A stretch of 64,000 nt of DNA from Fragum whitleyi (GCA_948146395.1 OX411545.1:17604026-17668025), one strand, 5' to 3'; positions 34,501-47,552 are shown, counted from the stretch's first letter. The notes: generated from the sequence alone by a model not told the origin. Translations and numbers: made by a program.

Positions 34501-36760
34501 TAAAAAGTACCTTTAAATCAGATCCATTAATAGAGGAGAGGTTGTGTTGACAAGGAAACGTAACCATTAATAAATAAAGAGGCCCCATTTTCTATTATGC
34601 AGTAAAATCCCCAGACCACACCAATATGTACATGGTCTCATAATTCAGAACACTAAGTGAACTTTTCATTAACTTCCATGTATACGGGAAGGAGCAATGT
34701 TAACAATGAATATACGTAAATATATGTAAAGGCTCCATTTATCCTGGCACGGCATATAACTAATCAGCCACAAATGCACATGGTCGCTGAAAATGAAATA
34801 TTCTGCGAACGTTTCTCGTGAATGAATCCATTTATAAAAGAGGAGGTTTTCTTTGCCTGGTTAAGCAGGCCATAGGAAACAATCCAGAGTCCTGGAAATT
34901 GGAGAAAGATTATCGAGTCAAAAACCAAACAACGTGTGTACTACGTAAGTCTTGTGCTCACGCGCACGCAAAAAATAGGTCTAGAATACGTCATCGATTT
35001 TTGTGCGACATGAAGTGCTTTGTGTGTTCAATGCAGTGCTTGCATATCACTTCGCTGTTGTATCGGTCGTAGTAATCTATACCTTGGAAATTAGTTGTTT
35101 TTGGCAGACTCAGCCCTTTTTAGTGAGCATTCCGTTCGACATTTTTCCTTTGAAGTGATTTCGGAATGTAGCATTACATCCCTATAGGTTAATGAACCCT
35201 TGGTTTCCCTCGACTTAAGAAGCCTTGCTAAAAAGATTGAAAATTTGGAGTGCATGCCTTCAAATGTCACATTGCCTCTATATAAACCAGGCCTTCAGCG
35301 CTTTTAGCGCTTTGATTTTAACAAGGGAGATAACATTTAGATCCCCTTATTTTACGCAGACCACATCAATATGCCCATTGTCACGTGATGCAGAATACTA
35401 AGTAAAATTTACAGCAACTTCCATGCATGAAGACGTGTGAACAAGAATTCTGAAATTTAACTTTAAATAATAGGCATCTTTTCTCGTGTTGCTCTTTCAA
35501 TCAGAAATATTTTAAAAGGCAGCAATCACTGTGATTATACAATCATTCTGTGAAAGTTTGAAGGCAATCAGATAAAGACTGCAGGCTCTAGACTGCTATA
35601 GAGGATTTTCTTATTAAATTGTTCAAGACCAGATGACGCTTCACAGATTGGACTCTCTTTCGAAAGGAACCATCCTTGTTATGGTACAATCATTCTGATC
35701 AAGTTTGAAGCAATCGGGTGAAATCTGTTGACTTTAACGTTTACTTTAAGCATAAACAAGAATTGTATAATTAAATTTTCAATTGGCCCTTTTTCCTCCG
35801 ACGCTTGAGAGATCGGGCCCATTTTGGAAAGGAACCATCATTGTATTGGTACAATCGTTCTGAGTATGTTTGAAGTCAATTGGTTGAAAACTGTGGACTG
35901 GAGTGTTAACGAAGAATTTCTAGTTTAATTTTCATTGTGCCCATTTTTCCGTGACGCTTGACGGACCTGGCCTATCTTCGCAATGAACCAGTCTTGCTCT
36001 AGTACATTCTTTCTGAGCAAGTTTGAAGACAATCGGATGAAAACTGTGGACATTAGAACGTTTACGAGGATTTTTAACTAAATTTTCATTAGGTCCCTTT
36101 TCCCGTGAGACTTGACGGATCGGGCCCATTTTCGAAAGGAACGGTCCTTGTTATGGCATAATCATTCTGAGCAACTTTGAAGAAAATCGAACTCTAGTGC
36201 GTTAAATAAGTTTTCATAAGGCTCCTTTTTCCCCTACGATGTTAGACAGATCTGGCCCATTTTCGAAAAGAACAATCCTTGTGATTATCCAATCATTCTG
36301 ACCAAGACAATCAGACAATGGTCTCTAGAGCGTTAACAAGCAAAAGTTAACAGATGGACAGCCTGACGGACGGAAAACCAGTATCGCAATAGCTCTTCTG
36401 TTCTGACATTTGGTCAGTGGAGATAAGACCGGAAATCAATATTGCAAGGTCATAATTTCAATTCCAGAAGACTATTCTTTTTTAACGTCTTATGAGGCTC
36501 GACCTATTCAAGTATCTTGGTGAATATGAAAAAAAATCTTTCATACACATCAGGATTCGACCCAGTTTTCGACCCTCGTTGAACCACGTTCGAACTTGTC
36601 CGAGATAACATCATTACACTCATAATGATCACATTCAGTTTATCGGACAGAAATTTTTAATACAATGTAAATGTTGACGACACCTGTCGCACGACGGACA
36701 TCACCCTAACCACAATAGCTCACCGTGAGCACTTCGTGCTCAGTTGAGCTAAAAGGACAG
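34501..36760 (+). mobile_element. Class F hairpin-ended tandem-repeat element(s), 3' end at 36760
   Basis: Units of about 150-190 bp with CCTTGTTATGGTACAATCATTCTG, AAGTTTGAAGNCAATCGG and TTTTCCCGTGACGCTTGACGG are repeated at least five times. The array ends with CGCACGACGGACATC and the hairpin GAGCACTTCGTGCTC (36727-36741), then AGTTGAGCTAAAA. A second tail-like end lies near 36360-36430. Confidence 0.65.
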
Positions 36761-37369
36761 TAATAAGATTTCCGTTATGCTAAGGGCTTGTATGTCTGTA
36801 AATCACGTCGACAATTGGCTCGTCTAAGCTGACAATTTACATCAAAATTTCAGAACAGAACTGCCGAGCCCGTCTAACTCAATCGGTAATATTAAAGTCA
36901 CATAAAAATCGGCGATAGCGATACGACGGCGCAATTTTTCATCGGCCGATGAGTGAAAAATAGATATAAGATAGAAATACAACAGTTGCACGTAAAAACT
37001 TGACCAAGAATTTCTTAGCCGCTAATGTTCAAAACTTGGAACTTCACATAGTTCAATATCAGAGTATTGAATCTTTGTCTAGAGGTTGATATTATGGTCA
37101 GAGAAGCATGTGTAAAGTTTCAAATCAATAGCTTGAGTAGAAATAGAGATTTGGCACAGTTGCACCTAAAGCCTTGTGCAAAGCCTTACGCCAACACCGA
37201 CACCCGGGTGACAGGGATAGCCCCCACTCCACCCCCTATTCAACGAATAGTCGAGCTGTATCGTTCCACTGGCTGTTACATTACTAGATTTGAACAAGAG
37301 TGCCATCATCACAAAATACGCCGCCACTTTGCTGCTGATTCACTAAAATAATTGTATACACTACTTATT

Positions 37370-38560
37370 TTGACGGAACCAAATTCAAAATGACCAAGTT
37401 TCATTTAAATCAAGACAAAAAGTAAGGAGGATTCGCCTTCACAAGACTGCAATTTCAATAAGCCCCAGACAGTAAGTTTTAAGGGGGCATAATTCAGGGA
37501 AATAAATGAGCCATAAAATCCTTGATCAATGACTACATCTACAAATCATGGTGGTGACATTGACCATGTTTCATTTAAATAATTAGACAAAAAGTAAGGA
37601 GGAGTTGCATTCAAAAGGCTGCAATTTCAATAAGCCCTAGTTACTAAGTTTTAAGGGGGCATAATTTAGGGTAAAATTAATGAACCATAAAATCCTTACT
37701 TCATGCTCATCTACCAATTTCGGTTATAACATCCACTAAGTTTCATTTAGGTCCAGCCAGAAACTTAGGAAGAGTTGCATTCACAAGGCTGCAATTTCAA
37801 TAAGCCCCAGAGAATAAATTTTAAGGGGGCATAACTGAGGCAATAAGCCCCAGAGACTAAGTTTTTAAGGGGCATAACTCAGGCAAAATTTAACTTACCA
37901 ACAAATCCTTCCTTCATGCACATCTACCAATTGAGGTGATAACATAAACCAAGTTTCAAGAAGATCCAGCCCGAAACTTAGGAGGAGTTGCGTTGACAAG
38001 AAAAGTGGACCCAGAGACTAAGTTTTTAAGGGGCATAACTCAGGCAAAAATCAACGAACCATAAAATCATTCCTTCATGCACATCTACCAGTTGAGGTGA
38101 TAACATTGACCAAGTTTCAAGAAGATCCAGCCAGAAACTTAGGAGGAGTTGCGATGACAAGAAAAGTGGACCCAGAGACTAAGTTTTAAGGGGCATAACT
38201 AAGGCAAAAAAATCAGCGAACCGTAAAATCCTTCCTTCATGCACATCTACCAATTGAGATGATCACATTGACCAAGTTTCAAGAAGATCCAGCCAGAAAC
38301 TTAGGAGGAGTTGCGTTGACAAGAAAAGTGGACCCAGAGACTAAGTTTTTAAGGGGCATAACTCAGGCAAAAATCAACGAATCGTAAAATCCTTCCTTCA
38401 TGCACATCTACCAATTGAGATGATCACATTGACCAAGTTTCAAGAAGATCCAGCCAGAAACTTAGGAGGAGTTGCGTTGACAAGAAAAGTGGACGGACGT
38501 ACGGACGGACGGATGGACAGACGGAGAAGATGACGCCAATATACGCCCGCCTCCGGCGGC
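37370..38560 (+). mobile_element. Class F tandem-repeat array, about 161-bp period
   Basis: AAACTTAGGAGGAGTTGC recurs at about 37980, 38141, 38303 and 38464, spacing 161-162 bp, with GGGGCATAACTCAGGC and TTCATGCACATCTACCAAT in each unit. Looser units precede it. A GGACGGACGTACGGACGGAC tail ends it. Confidence 0.75.
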
Positions 38561-38610
38561 GCATGAAAAGAGATATTACAAATATAAAACGTTTTCGGAA
38601 CATGGTCACA

Positions 38611-39183
38611 AAAGCCTAGTTTACATTTGCCACGGTGGCGGTACGATATCGCAGCCTGCGATTACTTGTATATTTTTGACATCGTACGATTTTATTTTCT
38701 AAGGCGTCTGTGTTCACAAAATCATGCGGTGACCGCATAAAGCCGTCACAAGAATCATTGAGGTGCCCGTGCAGCGATCGCAAGGTAATCTTGCGATCCC
38801 TGCACGGAGACCGTGCGATTTGTCAACTATAAACACCGTAAACCGTGCAGCCGACATACGATCATTGCACGGAACCCGCACGAGGACCGCAGGATGTTTC
38901 GTTTAAGACGTATAGGCTGAACATTGCACGGTGGCCGTGCGATGTCCCTGGGGCGATCTTGCAGTGCGTCTACGACGTGTCTACGGTTTCCTAGCGGTCT
39001 TGCTATTTTTTTAAATTTGTATAACTATTTTTATACCAAATCGCAAGGGTCTACGGCACCTGTAAAACCGTGCGATCATCGCACGGTCATCGTATGCCGC
39101 CACACGGGCACCGCATGATTTTGTGGTTTCGGCGAGTTACGGGCGCCGTACGGGCTCCGTATGCCAAATGTTAACTAGGCTTT
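38611..39183. mobile_element. Palindrome-rich TIR element, 573 bp, inserted in class F DNA
   Basis: Terminal inverted repeats AAAGCCTAGTTTACATTTG and its inverse ending CTAGGCTTT, with ACA on both sides (possible 3-bp target duplication). The inside is unusually GC-rich and full of GCACGG and CCGTGCGAT motifs in both orientations. The right flank ATTCATGCCAAGTTTTATTG is class F sequence. No coding capacity. Confidence 0.75.
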
Positions 39184-39830
39184 ACAGAGCATTCATGCCA
39201 AGTTTTATTGAAAATGGGCCTGTGGTTTGGGAGGAGATTTAAAAGTGAAAATAAGCCCCGCCCTGCCACACCCATATTTTAGTCATCTAAAATTTCTTGA
39301 ACGACTAAGGTACATGGTCCTATGAGAAAAAAATCATTCCAAGTTTTGTTGAAATCGGCACAGTAGTTTTGGAGTAGAAGATTTTTTAAAGATTTTTTTC
39401 TTGAAGATTTAAAATAAAAATACGCCCAAACCTGCTACGCCCATATTTGGGGGGTCAATCAAAATTTCTTTTAAACAACTTTGGAAGAGGGTCGCCCAAG
39501 GAACATTTCTTCCAAGTTTCAATGAAATCAGGCTCTCAAAAAATGGCACATCAACTCTTATGGTGGGTGGAGAAAATTTGTACTAAGTTATTCAAATTTC
39601 ATCTGTTGTGAGTAATTGTTCAGACAAAATCGCTCAGACTGACAAACAAGTGGAAGGACGACTAACCGACGTACCTAAGCACACACACCAAAACCTTGTG
39701 ACAACTATGTCACCACTTGCAGACTTGACAACAAGAGGACGAAGATGGTCCTCGATCGCTCACCTGAGTCTTTTTGACCCCTGGGACATAACATTAATTA
39801 AATAGGCAGATGTCAACAAGGAGATAATAT
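39184..39830 (+). mobile_element. Class F array remainder and a new 5' end at 39731
   Basis: Two units with GCCCCGCCCTGCCACACCCA and GGGTCGCCCAAGGAACATTT, then AACAAGAGGACGAAGATGG TCCTCGATCGCTCACCTG, which is the hairpin start of another class F element. Confidence 0.65.
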
Positions 39831-39834
39831 CTAC

Positions 39835-41840
39835 ACAAGAGGCCCAAGAGGGCTTGTATCGCTCCACTGGCTTTAAAATCTCTAGACTTTCATTAAACAA
39901 AGCTTACTTTGACTGAAAAAAAACACTTTGAAATCTCTTAAGAACTATCTTAAAATGATTTACTGGGTCTTGCCAACATTGCACCAAAATACTCAATCAT
40001 CGTTAACCAGTAACCTGCATACCCTTTACCCATCTTATTACAAACATTAAGGTAATTGCAATTAGTAGACCATTCATTAGTAGAACAATTTAAGTTAAGA
40101 GTCATTCATGTATACCAAGATTCATTGAAATTATTCCAATTGATTTGGGGGAGATTTTTCGAGATTTTAATTTAAAACTGGCCCAATTCTGTCACATACA
40201 CATTAATGGGCCCATCAAAATTTCTAGACCAATTTAAGTCAAAGTGCACCTCAAGAATATTCATGCCTAGTTTACTTAAAATTGACCCTAAAAGAGCGTA
40301 GAAGAATTTTAAATATTTATATGTGAAAAAAGCCTCCAACTGCCACACCCATATTTAAAGTGCAATCAAAATTTCTTGTTCAATTATTGTCAAGGGTCAT
40401 CCGGGGAACACTCATGCCAAGTTTCATTGAAATCAGCCCAAAGTTTTGGGAGGAGGTTTAAAAGCTTTTCAAGTGAAAATAAGCCATGCTGTCTTTTTGC
40501 TCTTTGATTCTATGTAAAAGGGGATGCACCTGGGCAAAGCCAAAATTCGACTCCAGGGTTTTTGATATGCACAAACTTTGTAGAGATCAACTAGATGATG
40601 CAACATCTAAAATCAGAAAGTTGTCTGCCTTTTGGTTTCAGAGAAGAAGATTTTTGAAGATTTTCCTCTTTTCACCCCTCATGCTCAGATGAGCTTAAAG
40701 GGATGCGCCCGGGTGGAGCCCAAATATGACCCCAGGATCTTAGTTTATACTAATTTATTTCAGTTCGATTGCACATGCTTAAGCTTATAGAATCGCTCTC
40801 GAACACTCAATCCTGATGGTTTCACAACCCTGAGAGAGAGGCAGAGCTACCCAGTTTAACACCTGGGTGATCTTGGGCTGGCTATTAAATGTTTTGCCCA
40901 TAAACACACCTCAGGGACAGTGAGGCTCAAACCATGGACCTCCAGATCAAAGGTCGAGTGCATTTACCACTAGGCCCCAGTGCTCTTAATATGAACAAAC
41001 TTGGAATGGGCCCACTAGATGATGCTACATACCAAATATGAAAGCTGTGTGCCCTCTGGTTTCAGAAAAGAAGTTTTTTTAAAGATATTTGCTCTTTGAT
41101 AATGTGTAAAAAGGGTTGCGCCCAGGTGGAGCCCATATATGATCACAGGGTCTTGATAATAACAAACTTGGTAGAGGTCTACTAGATGGTTCTACATACT
41201 AAATATGAAAGCTGTCTGCCATCTTGTTTCAGAGGAGAAGATTTTTGAAGATTTTCCTTTTTACCCCTTCGTGCTCAGAAGAGCTAAAAGGGATACACCC
41301 GGGCAAAGCCAAAATATGACCCCAGGGTCTAGATATGATCAAACTTGGTAGGGTCCCTCAGATGATGCTTCATACCAATTAAGAAAGCTGTCTGCCGTCT
41401 GGTTTCAGAAAAGAAGTTTTTTAAAGATTTTCGCCCTTTGATTCTATGTAAAAAGGGTTGCGCCTGGGTGGAGCCAAAATACGACCGCAGGGTGATGATA
41501 TGAACAAACTTGGTAGAGGTTTACTAGATGATGCTAGTTACCAAATATGAAATCTGTCTGCCATCTGGTTTCAGAGAAGAAGATTTTAGAAGATTTTCTT
41601 TTTTTTTTACCCTTTCGTTAAGGGTTAAGGGATATTAAGGGTGGATTTCATTTATTTTGAAGAACTTTGGTAGAACTTGACCCAAGGAACATCCCTGCCC
41701 AGTTTCATCAAGATTGGCCTACTGGTTTAGGAGGAGAAAATATTTAAAGAAATTGTGGATGACAGATGACAGATGATGGACATTGGACGATCACAATAGC
41801 TCACCTTGAGCACTCTGTGCTCATGTGAGCTAAAAATAGA
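39835..41840 (+). mobile_element. Class F hairpin-bounded tandem-repeat element, 2.0 kb, with nested SINE
   Basis: 5' hairpin GGCCCAAGAGGGCT (39841-39854) then TGTATCGCTCC. Inside, units carry GGGTNATCCGGGGAACAYTC or TGCGCCCGGGTGGAGCC and GTTTCAGAGAAGAAGATTTT. 3' hairpin GAGCACTCTGTGCTC (41808-41822), then ATGTGAGCTAAAAA. A tRNA-like SINE lies at 40800-40985. Confidence 0.7.
40800..40985 (-). mobile_element. tRNA-derived SINE nested in class F DNA
   Basis: On the minus strand GGCCTAGTGGTAAATGCACT, GATCTGGAGGTC and CATGGTTTGAGCC give A-box, anticodon-arm and B-box-like segments, followed by TGTCCCTGAGGTGTGTTTAT. Confidence 0.55.
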
Positions 41841-41999
41841 CAGCAGTCCACAAACATTCCAGAATGTTAGGAAAACAATGAATCTCGCTAATTTTCAGGT
41901 TCATTTAGCAAATAATTTGGCATGAGTGTCTACAAGTTTTTTTATATATAAGATTTCACCTAGTAACCATATTTTTACTCCACTTGTCTAATTTCAAAG

Positions 42000-42420
42000 C
42001 AAATTAGATTTCATCAAGACTATCAATTGTCAGATTGATTGAGCTAAAAATATGGCCTTTACAGTGTTTAAAATTTTTCATCAGATTAGGCCTTGTAGCT
42101 AGTATTTGACACTACTTGGCCAAATTTCAAAATTGACCATAAATTCATGTAGATAATCAATTTGACCAATTTCCAGGGTTTTTTTTCAAGATTTGGCCTT
42201 GTGACATAGTTTTTGATATCACTTGACCCAATTTTAAACTTGGCAGAGATTCCTTCAAGACAATCAATCTGACAAATTCTCAGGTTGATTGAGCAAAAAA
42301 AGAAATGGTTTTAGAGTATCTTAAGACGTTAATGTTGACAACACACAACAGACAACACAGGACAGACATCACACAACCACAAAAGCTCACCTTGAGCACT
42401 TTCTGCTCAGGTGAGCTTAA
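42000..42420 (+). mobile_element. Class F element, 3' part
   Basis: Units with ATTGGCCTTGTGACATAGTTT-like phrases end at CACAACAGACAACACAGGAC and the hairpin AGCTCACCTTGAGCACTTTC TGCTCAGGTGAGCT (42385-42417), one of the best formed ends in the window. Confidence 0.65.
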
Positions 42421-42851
42421 AACAATTAAACCAAAATTGTCAAAATGAATCTGGTATGAATCTAGACAAAACAAGAATGGTTTAATAATTTGATTTATCA
42501 CATGTTTTGATAATTTGGCTTATCACATGTTAAGGGTCTCTAATATGTCAACTGAAACCACCTTATCACAGTACTCTGCAACTTTCTTGCAATTTTCTCT
42601 TTTGGAAAATGGAATAACATTCACACTTGTGGCTTTTTGCAATTGGTCCATCTGTTTCAGCACAGGCTTGTTGGAATTGGTCCATCTGTTTCTGTGGTCA
42701 ATGAGTCTGTGACACACTTCACTGTGACATTTAACTTTGTTAGGGATTGTCTTTATGATTAGCATTATCTTCATACAAGAATACTTTTTGAGTGGAATTT
42801 CTACTGCTTGCACTATCTTGCACTACGGTGTCTGTTTCCTGAAAAGAGAAA

Positions 42852-43880
42852 ACAAGAGGACCATAAAAGTCCTATATCACACACCTTCATCTCCGCTTTG
42901 GAGATCATTTAATGATCACTAAATTTTTCAAAGATACATTATTCTATTCCTGTGATCCATGCATAAGTTTCTAGCATTTTCTAAGCAAGTTTCATGAAGG
43001 GATTCTTCCTTTGATAAGACGAACATACTGAAATACTGAGAAAATAACTCCTAGAGTGAAAAAAGAGAATAAGGTTCTTTTTCCTGTATTCTCTCACAGG
43101 ACACTACATTTTTCAATAGAAATTATTCTTTTGACTAGAATCCTCACCAGAATTGTGGCTCCTACAGTGTAAGCAAGAAACTTGTCATTAAGTCCCCATT
43201 TTCCTGTGATATCAAATGGATCCTTCCCAATTCCAAAAGGGTTTATCCTTGTGACTCAAAACAATTAGACATAGACTAGTTTCACAAATAGTTTGTAGCA
43301 TCTAGAGTGTAAACAAGAAAACATTCATCATGGTCTCTTTTCCTGTGATATCAAATGGATCCTTCCATTTTTCTATAGGCTTTACACGTGTGGCCTGACA
43401 AATATTCTGAACAAGTTTCATAAAGATTGGGCCATATTTGTTGCCTCTTGAGTGTAAACAAGAAAACAATCAGCAAGGCCCCTTTTATCATAACATGGCA
43501 TGGATCCTTCCCACTTTCAAAAGGATAGACCCTTGGGACCTGACCAATACTCTGACCAAGTTTCATGAAGATTAGGCAATGTTTGTGGTCTCTAGAGTGT
43601 AAAGAAGATCATTATCATTAAGGCCCACTTTCCTGTGATATGGCATGGATCCTTCCAATTCTCAAAGGGCTTTATCCTTGTGACCTGGCCAATATTATGA
43701 TCAAGTTTCATGAAGATTAGGCCATGTTTGTGTCCTCTAGAGTTTAACCACTTAAATTGTTGAAGCCGACCATGGACAACAAAGGACAGACAACACACAA
43801 AGCACAATAGACAAGGAGGGACATTAAATAATCACAACAGCTCGCCTCGGGCACAATGTGCTCATGTGAGCCTGAAAAAT
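42852..43880 (+). mobile_element. Class F hairpin-bounded tandem-repeat element, 1.0 kb
   Basis: 5' AACAAGA then GGACCATAAAAGTCC (42858-42872) and TATATCACACACCT. Units of about 155 bp with TTTCCTGTGATATNNNATGG ATCCTTCC and CCAAGTTTCATGAAGATT. 3' hairpin GGGCACAATGTGCTC (43849-43863), then ATGTGAGCCTGAAAA. Confidence 0.7.
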
Positions 43881-45259
43881 GTAGTTGTTAAACATTTTAC
43901 AACATAATGAACTGCCAACTATTAAAAGATTGATCTTGATATTTTAAAGTTACTTTCAATTTTGGTTTAATTTACAGAGGAATAAAGGCTTGAAGTAATT
44001 AGAAAATGATCAATTCGGTGAGATCTATCATCACACCAAATTTGATTATTGCATCAGGAAAAGATTCAAAGTAATTGGTAATATTAAGTTTTATGGTTGA
44101 GGTTTGCAGATAGAGCAATAGATGACCACACGGAAAGAAAAATAGACAGACAGAGAAACAGAAAGTGATAAAACAATAAGCCAGAGATTTTAATGATATT
44201 GGATGCAAAAATATTCCTGATTCTAGAATGGGCATTCTACCTTCCAATGAGATAATTTTCTTTTATGTATATCTGGTTGACCTCTGCTATATATAACCTC
44301 TTTTTCAAATGTTTTAAGTACTGTAGTCCCCTGATAGTTCCTTTTCATATGGTTTGTCAAATCTAAAAGGAATTGTCAAAGGTAACTTTGGTAAGGCTTT
44401 CATTCAGAACAAGCCTAAATAATGCCCATAAACAAGGCCCTAAAATCTTTCACTTGATCAAAAACTAGTATGCAAGACAAATGTACATTATAAATTTCTA
44501 ACTAAGGGTTAAACTAAGCACCTTACATTGAAGAAGACTGAAATTATAATGCAGATTTGTGATTGAGGATGTCATTTAAAAAAGTAGTTGAATTTTTCCT
44601 TAATTTGAGTGAATACATGTTCAAAATTATGCAAGTTTATAAAGCTCTATCATTAATTTCTGTGTGGATTAGCTCTTCAGTTCCACAATATTAAATAAGA
44701 TGCCCTGATTCAGACAACACACAGGACTGTCTTAAACAAGTGTAATAGGCTACCACCTTACAGAAATGAAGAAGAAAATAAGACCCAAATAAGTACAGGG
44801 TGTGTTCATATCAAACACTAATGCCTGAATGAGACTGAAACGACATCTTATGTTTGTTACTTTGACTTTGACCCAGGACCCTGAGGGATCAACACTAACT
44901 TCTGTGAGTCAGGAGTCAATCAGACTCCCAACTTATTTTAATTAAGTAGTCCAATCTCAAAGTAAGGAGTCTGAATTTTAATATTTGGTGAACATAATGA
45001 AAAAATGAAAAAAATGCTTGTCACAAGCAATTTCTTCTTTGCCTCTTCCTTGCCACAAGTTTCTTCGCCAAAAAAGTTGTTTTTCTTTAAATACACAACT
45101 AGTTCCAAGCAAAATGTCATCTTCAACAATTTTTGAGGTAATTTTTAAAATCTTTTGTTTCTCAAAACACTCTCATTATGATCCTGGAAGTCCATCCGAG
45201 TCCTTGCTTGCAACATGAAGGGAGTCCCAACTGGTAAACAAGGGGTCTTGAACCTCTAA
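43881..45259. other. Gene-free stretch
   Basis: AT-rich, no gene recognised. A family I hairpin (AAAAATGCTTGTCACAAGCA, then ATTTCTTC) lies at about 45001-45050. Confidence 0.4.
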
Positions 45260-45465
45260 ACTCCTAGACTGATGTCAAACCCCATGACCTTGACCTATGA
45301 ACTTGACATTGACTGAAGTGTATTGATGAGAACATTGTCTGTCAAATAGTGTTGAAGATACAGCAACATGTTTAGTTCTCAGTTTAGGTTTTCTAAGACA
45401 GAAAGACAGACAGACACCAGTAAATAAATATGCGCCCGATCTCTTGAAGCAGGGATAATGATACT
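45260..45465 (+). repeat. Family J repeat fragment
   Basis: GACCTTGACCTATGAACTTG, CAGACAGACACC and AATATGCGCCCGATCTCTTG match the ends of the family J repeats at 48100-48680 and 49370-49600. Confidence 0.5.
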
Positions 45466-45606
45466 TGTATCAATTCTCCCTTCTTTTGTATTAACTCCCA
45501 TGATTGGGTGACCAAGACTTTTACCTAGTGAACAAGTTTTAGTATGCTATAGCTGGTGCTATTTTCTATACATGTACATGTGTATAATGTATAAACTTAT
45601 CTGTTG

Positions 45607-45770
45607 GTTTGATTAATTTTCAAGGGTTTAACACCACTTTCAACATTATTGTAGTTATATTGCTGCAGCACATGGACCTACCCATAGTTTCCTATCACTT
45701 CTGTAGTCTGTTGCATACAGCATCATCTACTATGGTAATGACTATGGTCAACACTCAATTTCTCCAGACC
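45607..45770 (-). mobile_element. tRNA-derived SINE, degenerate copy
   Basis: TTTAACACCACTTTCAACAT and TATTGCTGCAGCACATGGA are a decayed version of the tail and body of the SINE at 29231-29506, in the same orientation. Confidence 0.5.
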
Positions 45771-45835
45771 CAATCAGTATTTTTTTTTAACTAATAATTG
45801 CAATGAATGAATGATTATAACGTGCATTTTATAAC

Positions 45836-47036
45836 TAGAAAGCCATGAATGGCTTGAGTCGCTCCACAGGCTTGAAATTCTTGTAAAACCAAATAAATGT
45901 TTTGACTAGATTTTTAGATAATTGGGGTTCTACTGATATTGAAAATGATTTTCAACATTTCAAATATATAACAAATAGAGAAATGACCTCCGCTCTTAAA
46001 AGAAATATTTTTGATCAAATCAAAATAATTTTTGGCTGCATGATAATGGGTCACCCAAAGATCATACCAAAAATGTTTGATTGATATCCATCAGTTTCTT
46101 CCCAAGAAAATGATTTTCATAGTTTCCACTATTTAACAAATAGAGAAATGACCTCCGCCCATAAAACACATATTTTTCATCCAATCAAAATACTTTTTGG
46201 TACACTGATAAAGAGTCACTCAAGGATCATTCCAGTGAAATTTGGTTGATATCCAAAAATTAGATTCTGAGAAAATGATTTTCAAATTTTCCACTAAATA
46301 ACATATAGAGAAATGACCTCCGCCCATAAAATGCATATTTTTCATCAGATCACAATGATTTTTTGTAGACTGATAAAGGGTCACTCAAGGATCACTTAAG
46401 TGAAATTTGGTTGATATCCATCAGTTACATTCTGAGAAAATGATTTTCAAAGTTTTCACTATATAACATATAGAGAAATGACCTCTGCCCATAAAATGCA
46501 TATTTTCCATCCGATCACAATGATATTTTCTAGACTGATAAAGGGTCACTCAAGGATCATTCCAGTGAAATTTGGTTGATATACATCAGTTACATTCTGA
46601 GAAAATGATTTTCAAAGTTTTCACTATATAACATATAGAGAATTGACCTCCGCCCATAAAATGCATATTTTCCATCTGATCACAATGATATTTTGTAGAC
46701 TGATAAAGGGTCACCCAAGGATCATTCATGTAAAATTTAATTGGTATCCATTGATTAGAATCTGAGAAAACTCACTTTTTACCATATTTGGAAATTAGCC
46801 ACGCCCATTAAATCCATGTTTTTCATTGGATCAAAATTTCTTGAACAATTTTGAAAGAGGGTCACCCAAGGATCATTGTTGTGAAGTTTGGTTGAAATTC
46901 ATCCAGTAGTTTTTGAGGAGAAGATTTTTAAAGAAAAGTTTACGACCGCACGCACGCACGCACGGACGGACGGACGCACGATGGACACAACGCCATGACA
47001 ATAGCCCCAGTGGCTTTCAGCCAGTGGAGCTAAAAA
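45836..47036 (+). mobile_element. Class F hairpin-bounded element, complete, with exact 165-bp repeats
   Basis: 5' hairpin AGCCATGAATGGCT (45841-45854) then TGAGTCGCTCC. Five internal copies of AAATGACCTCCGC start at 45981, 46146, 46311, 46476 and 46641, exactly 165 bp apart. Then come CGCACGCACGGACGGACGGA, GATGGACACAACGCCATGAC, the hairpin CCAGTGGCTTTCAGCCAGTGG, split here as CAGTGGCT / AGCCAGTG (47008-47025), and AGCTAAAAA. No coding capacity. Confidence 0.8.
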
Positions 47037-47344
47037 CTAATATCAGTGATTCTTTTTATGCATAGGGGAAGGGAGAAGGGCCCCTAATTTCAGGGAAATG
47101 TGTTGAATGAACTTCTATGGGGAAAAAATCTTCACTTGTGTATTTTGCTTGACTACTGAAAATCTTTGAAAATATTTTATAAACACAAAGAAAATAGATT
47201 TCAAAGGCAGTTTGTAAGCTGATAGCTACAGCTCTGTAATTGTAAACAGGAATACTATCATGAGAGAATCTTGTTAAGATTGTAAAATTGACATATCAGG
47301 GGTAAATGCAGTTTTAGAAGAAATATTCTCAGAGGACTTTATGT

Positions 47345-47540
47345 TGATTTTAACACTCTTTCATTTATATCTTGGTGGCTGAAGCAATTAACAATGGATT
47401 CCTGGATCTTCTCACACTAGTACTACCATTACACTCTTTCCTAGCCTCAAGCTGCTATCCCACAAGTCTATGATTATCAATCCATTGGTGAGAGACAAAT
47501 TCAATGTAGTTGGAACAGATGAGTGCTGACATTGGGAATC
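47345..47540 (-). mobile_element. tRNA-derived SINE copy
   Basis: ACAATGGATTCCTGGATCTT, CTAGTACTACCATTACACTC and CCATTGGTGAGAGACAAA closely follow the body of the SINE at 29231-29506, same orientation; the tRNA head is lost. Confidence 0.7.
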
Positions 47541-47552
47541 AAACCTTTTTAA

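Noticed and set aside
37900..38480. Regular repeats that could suggest a CRISPR array
   Set aside because: Units are about 161 bp of continuous similarity with no short repeat plus unique spacer pattern, and the genome is animal.
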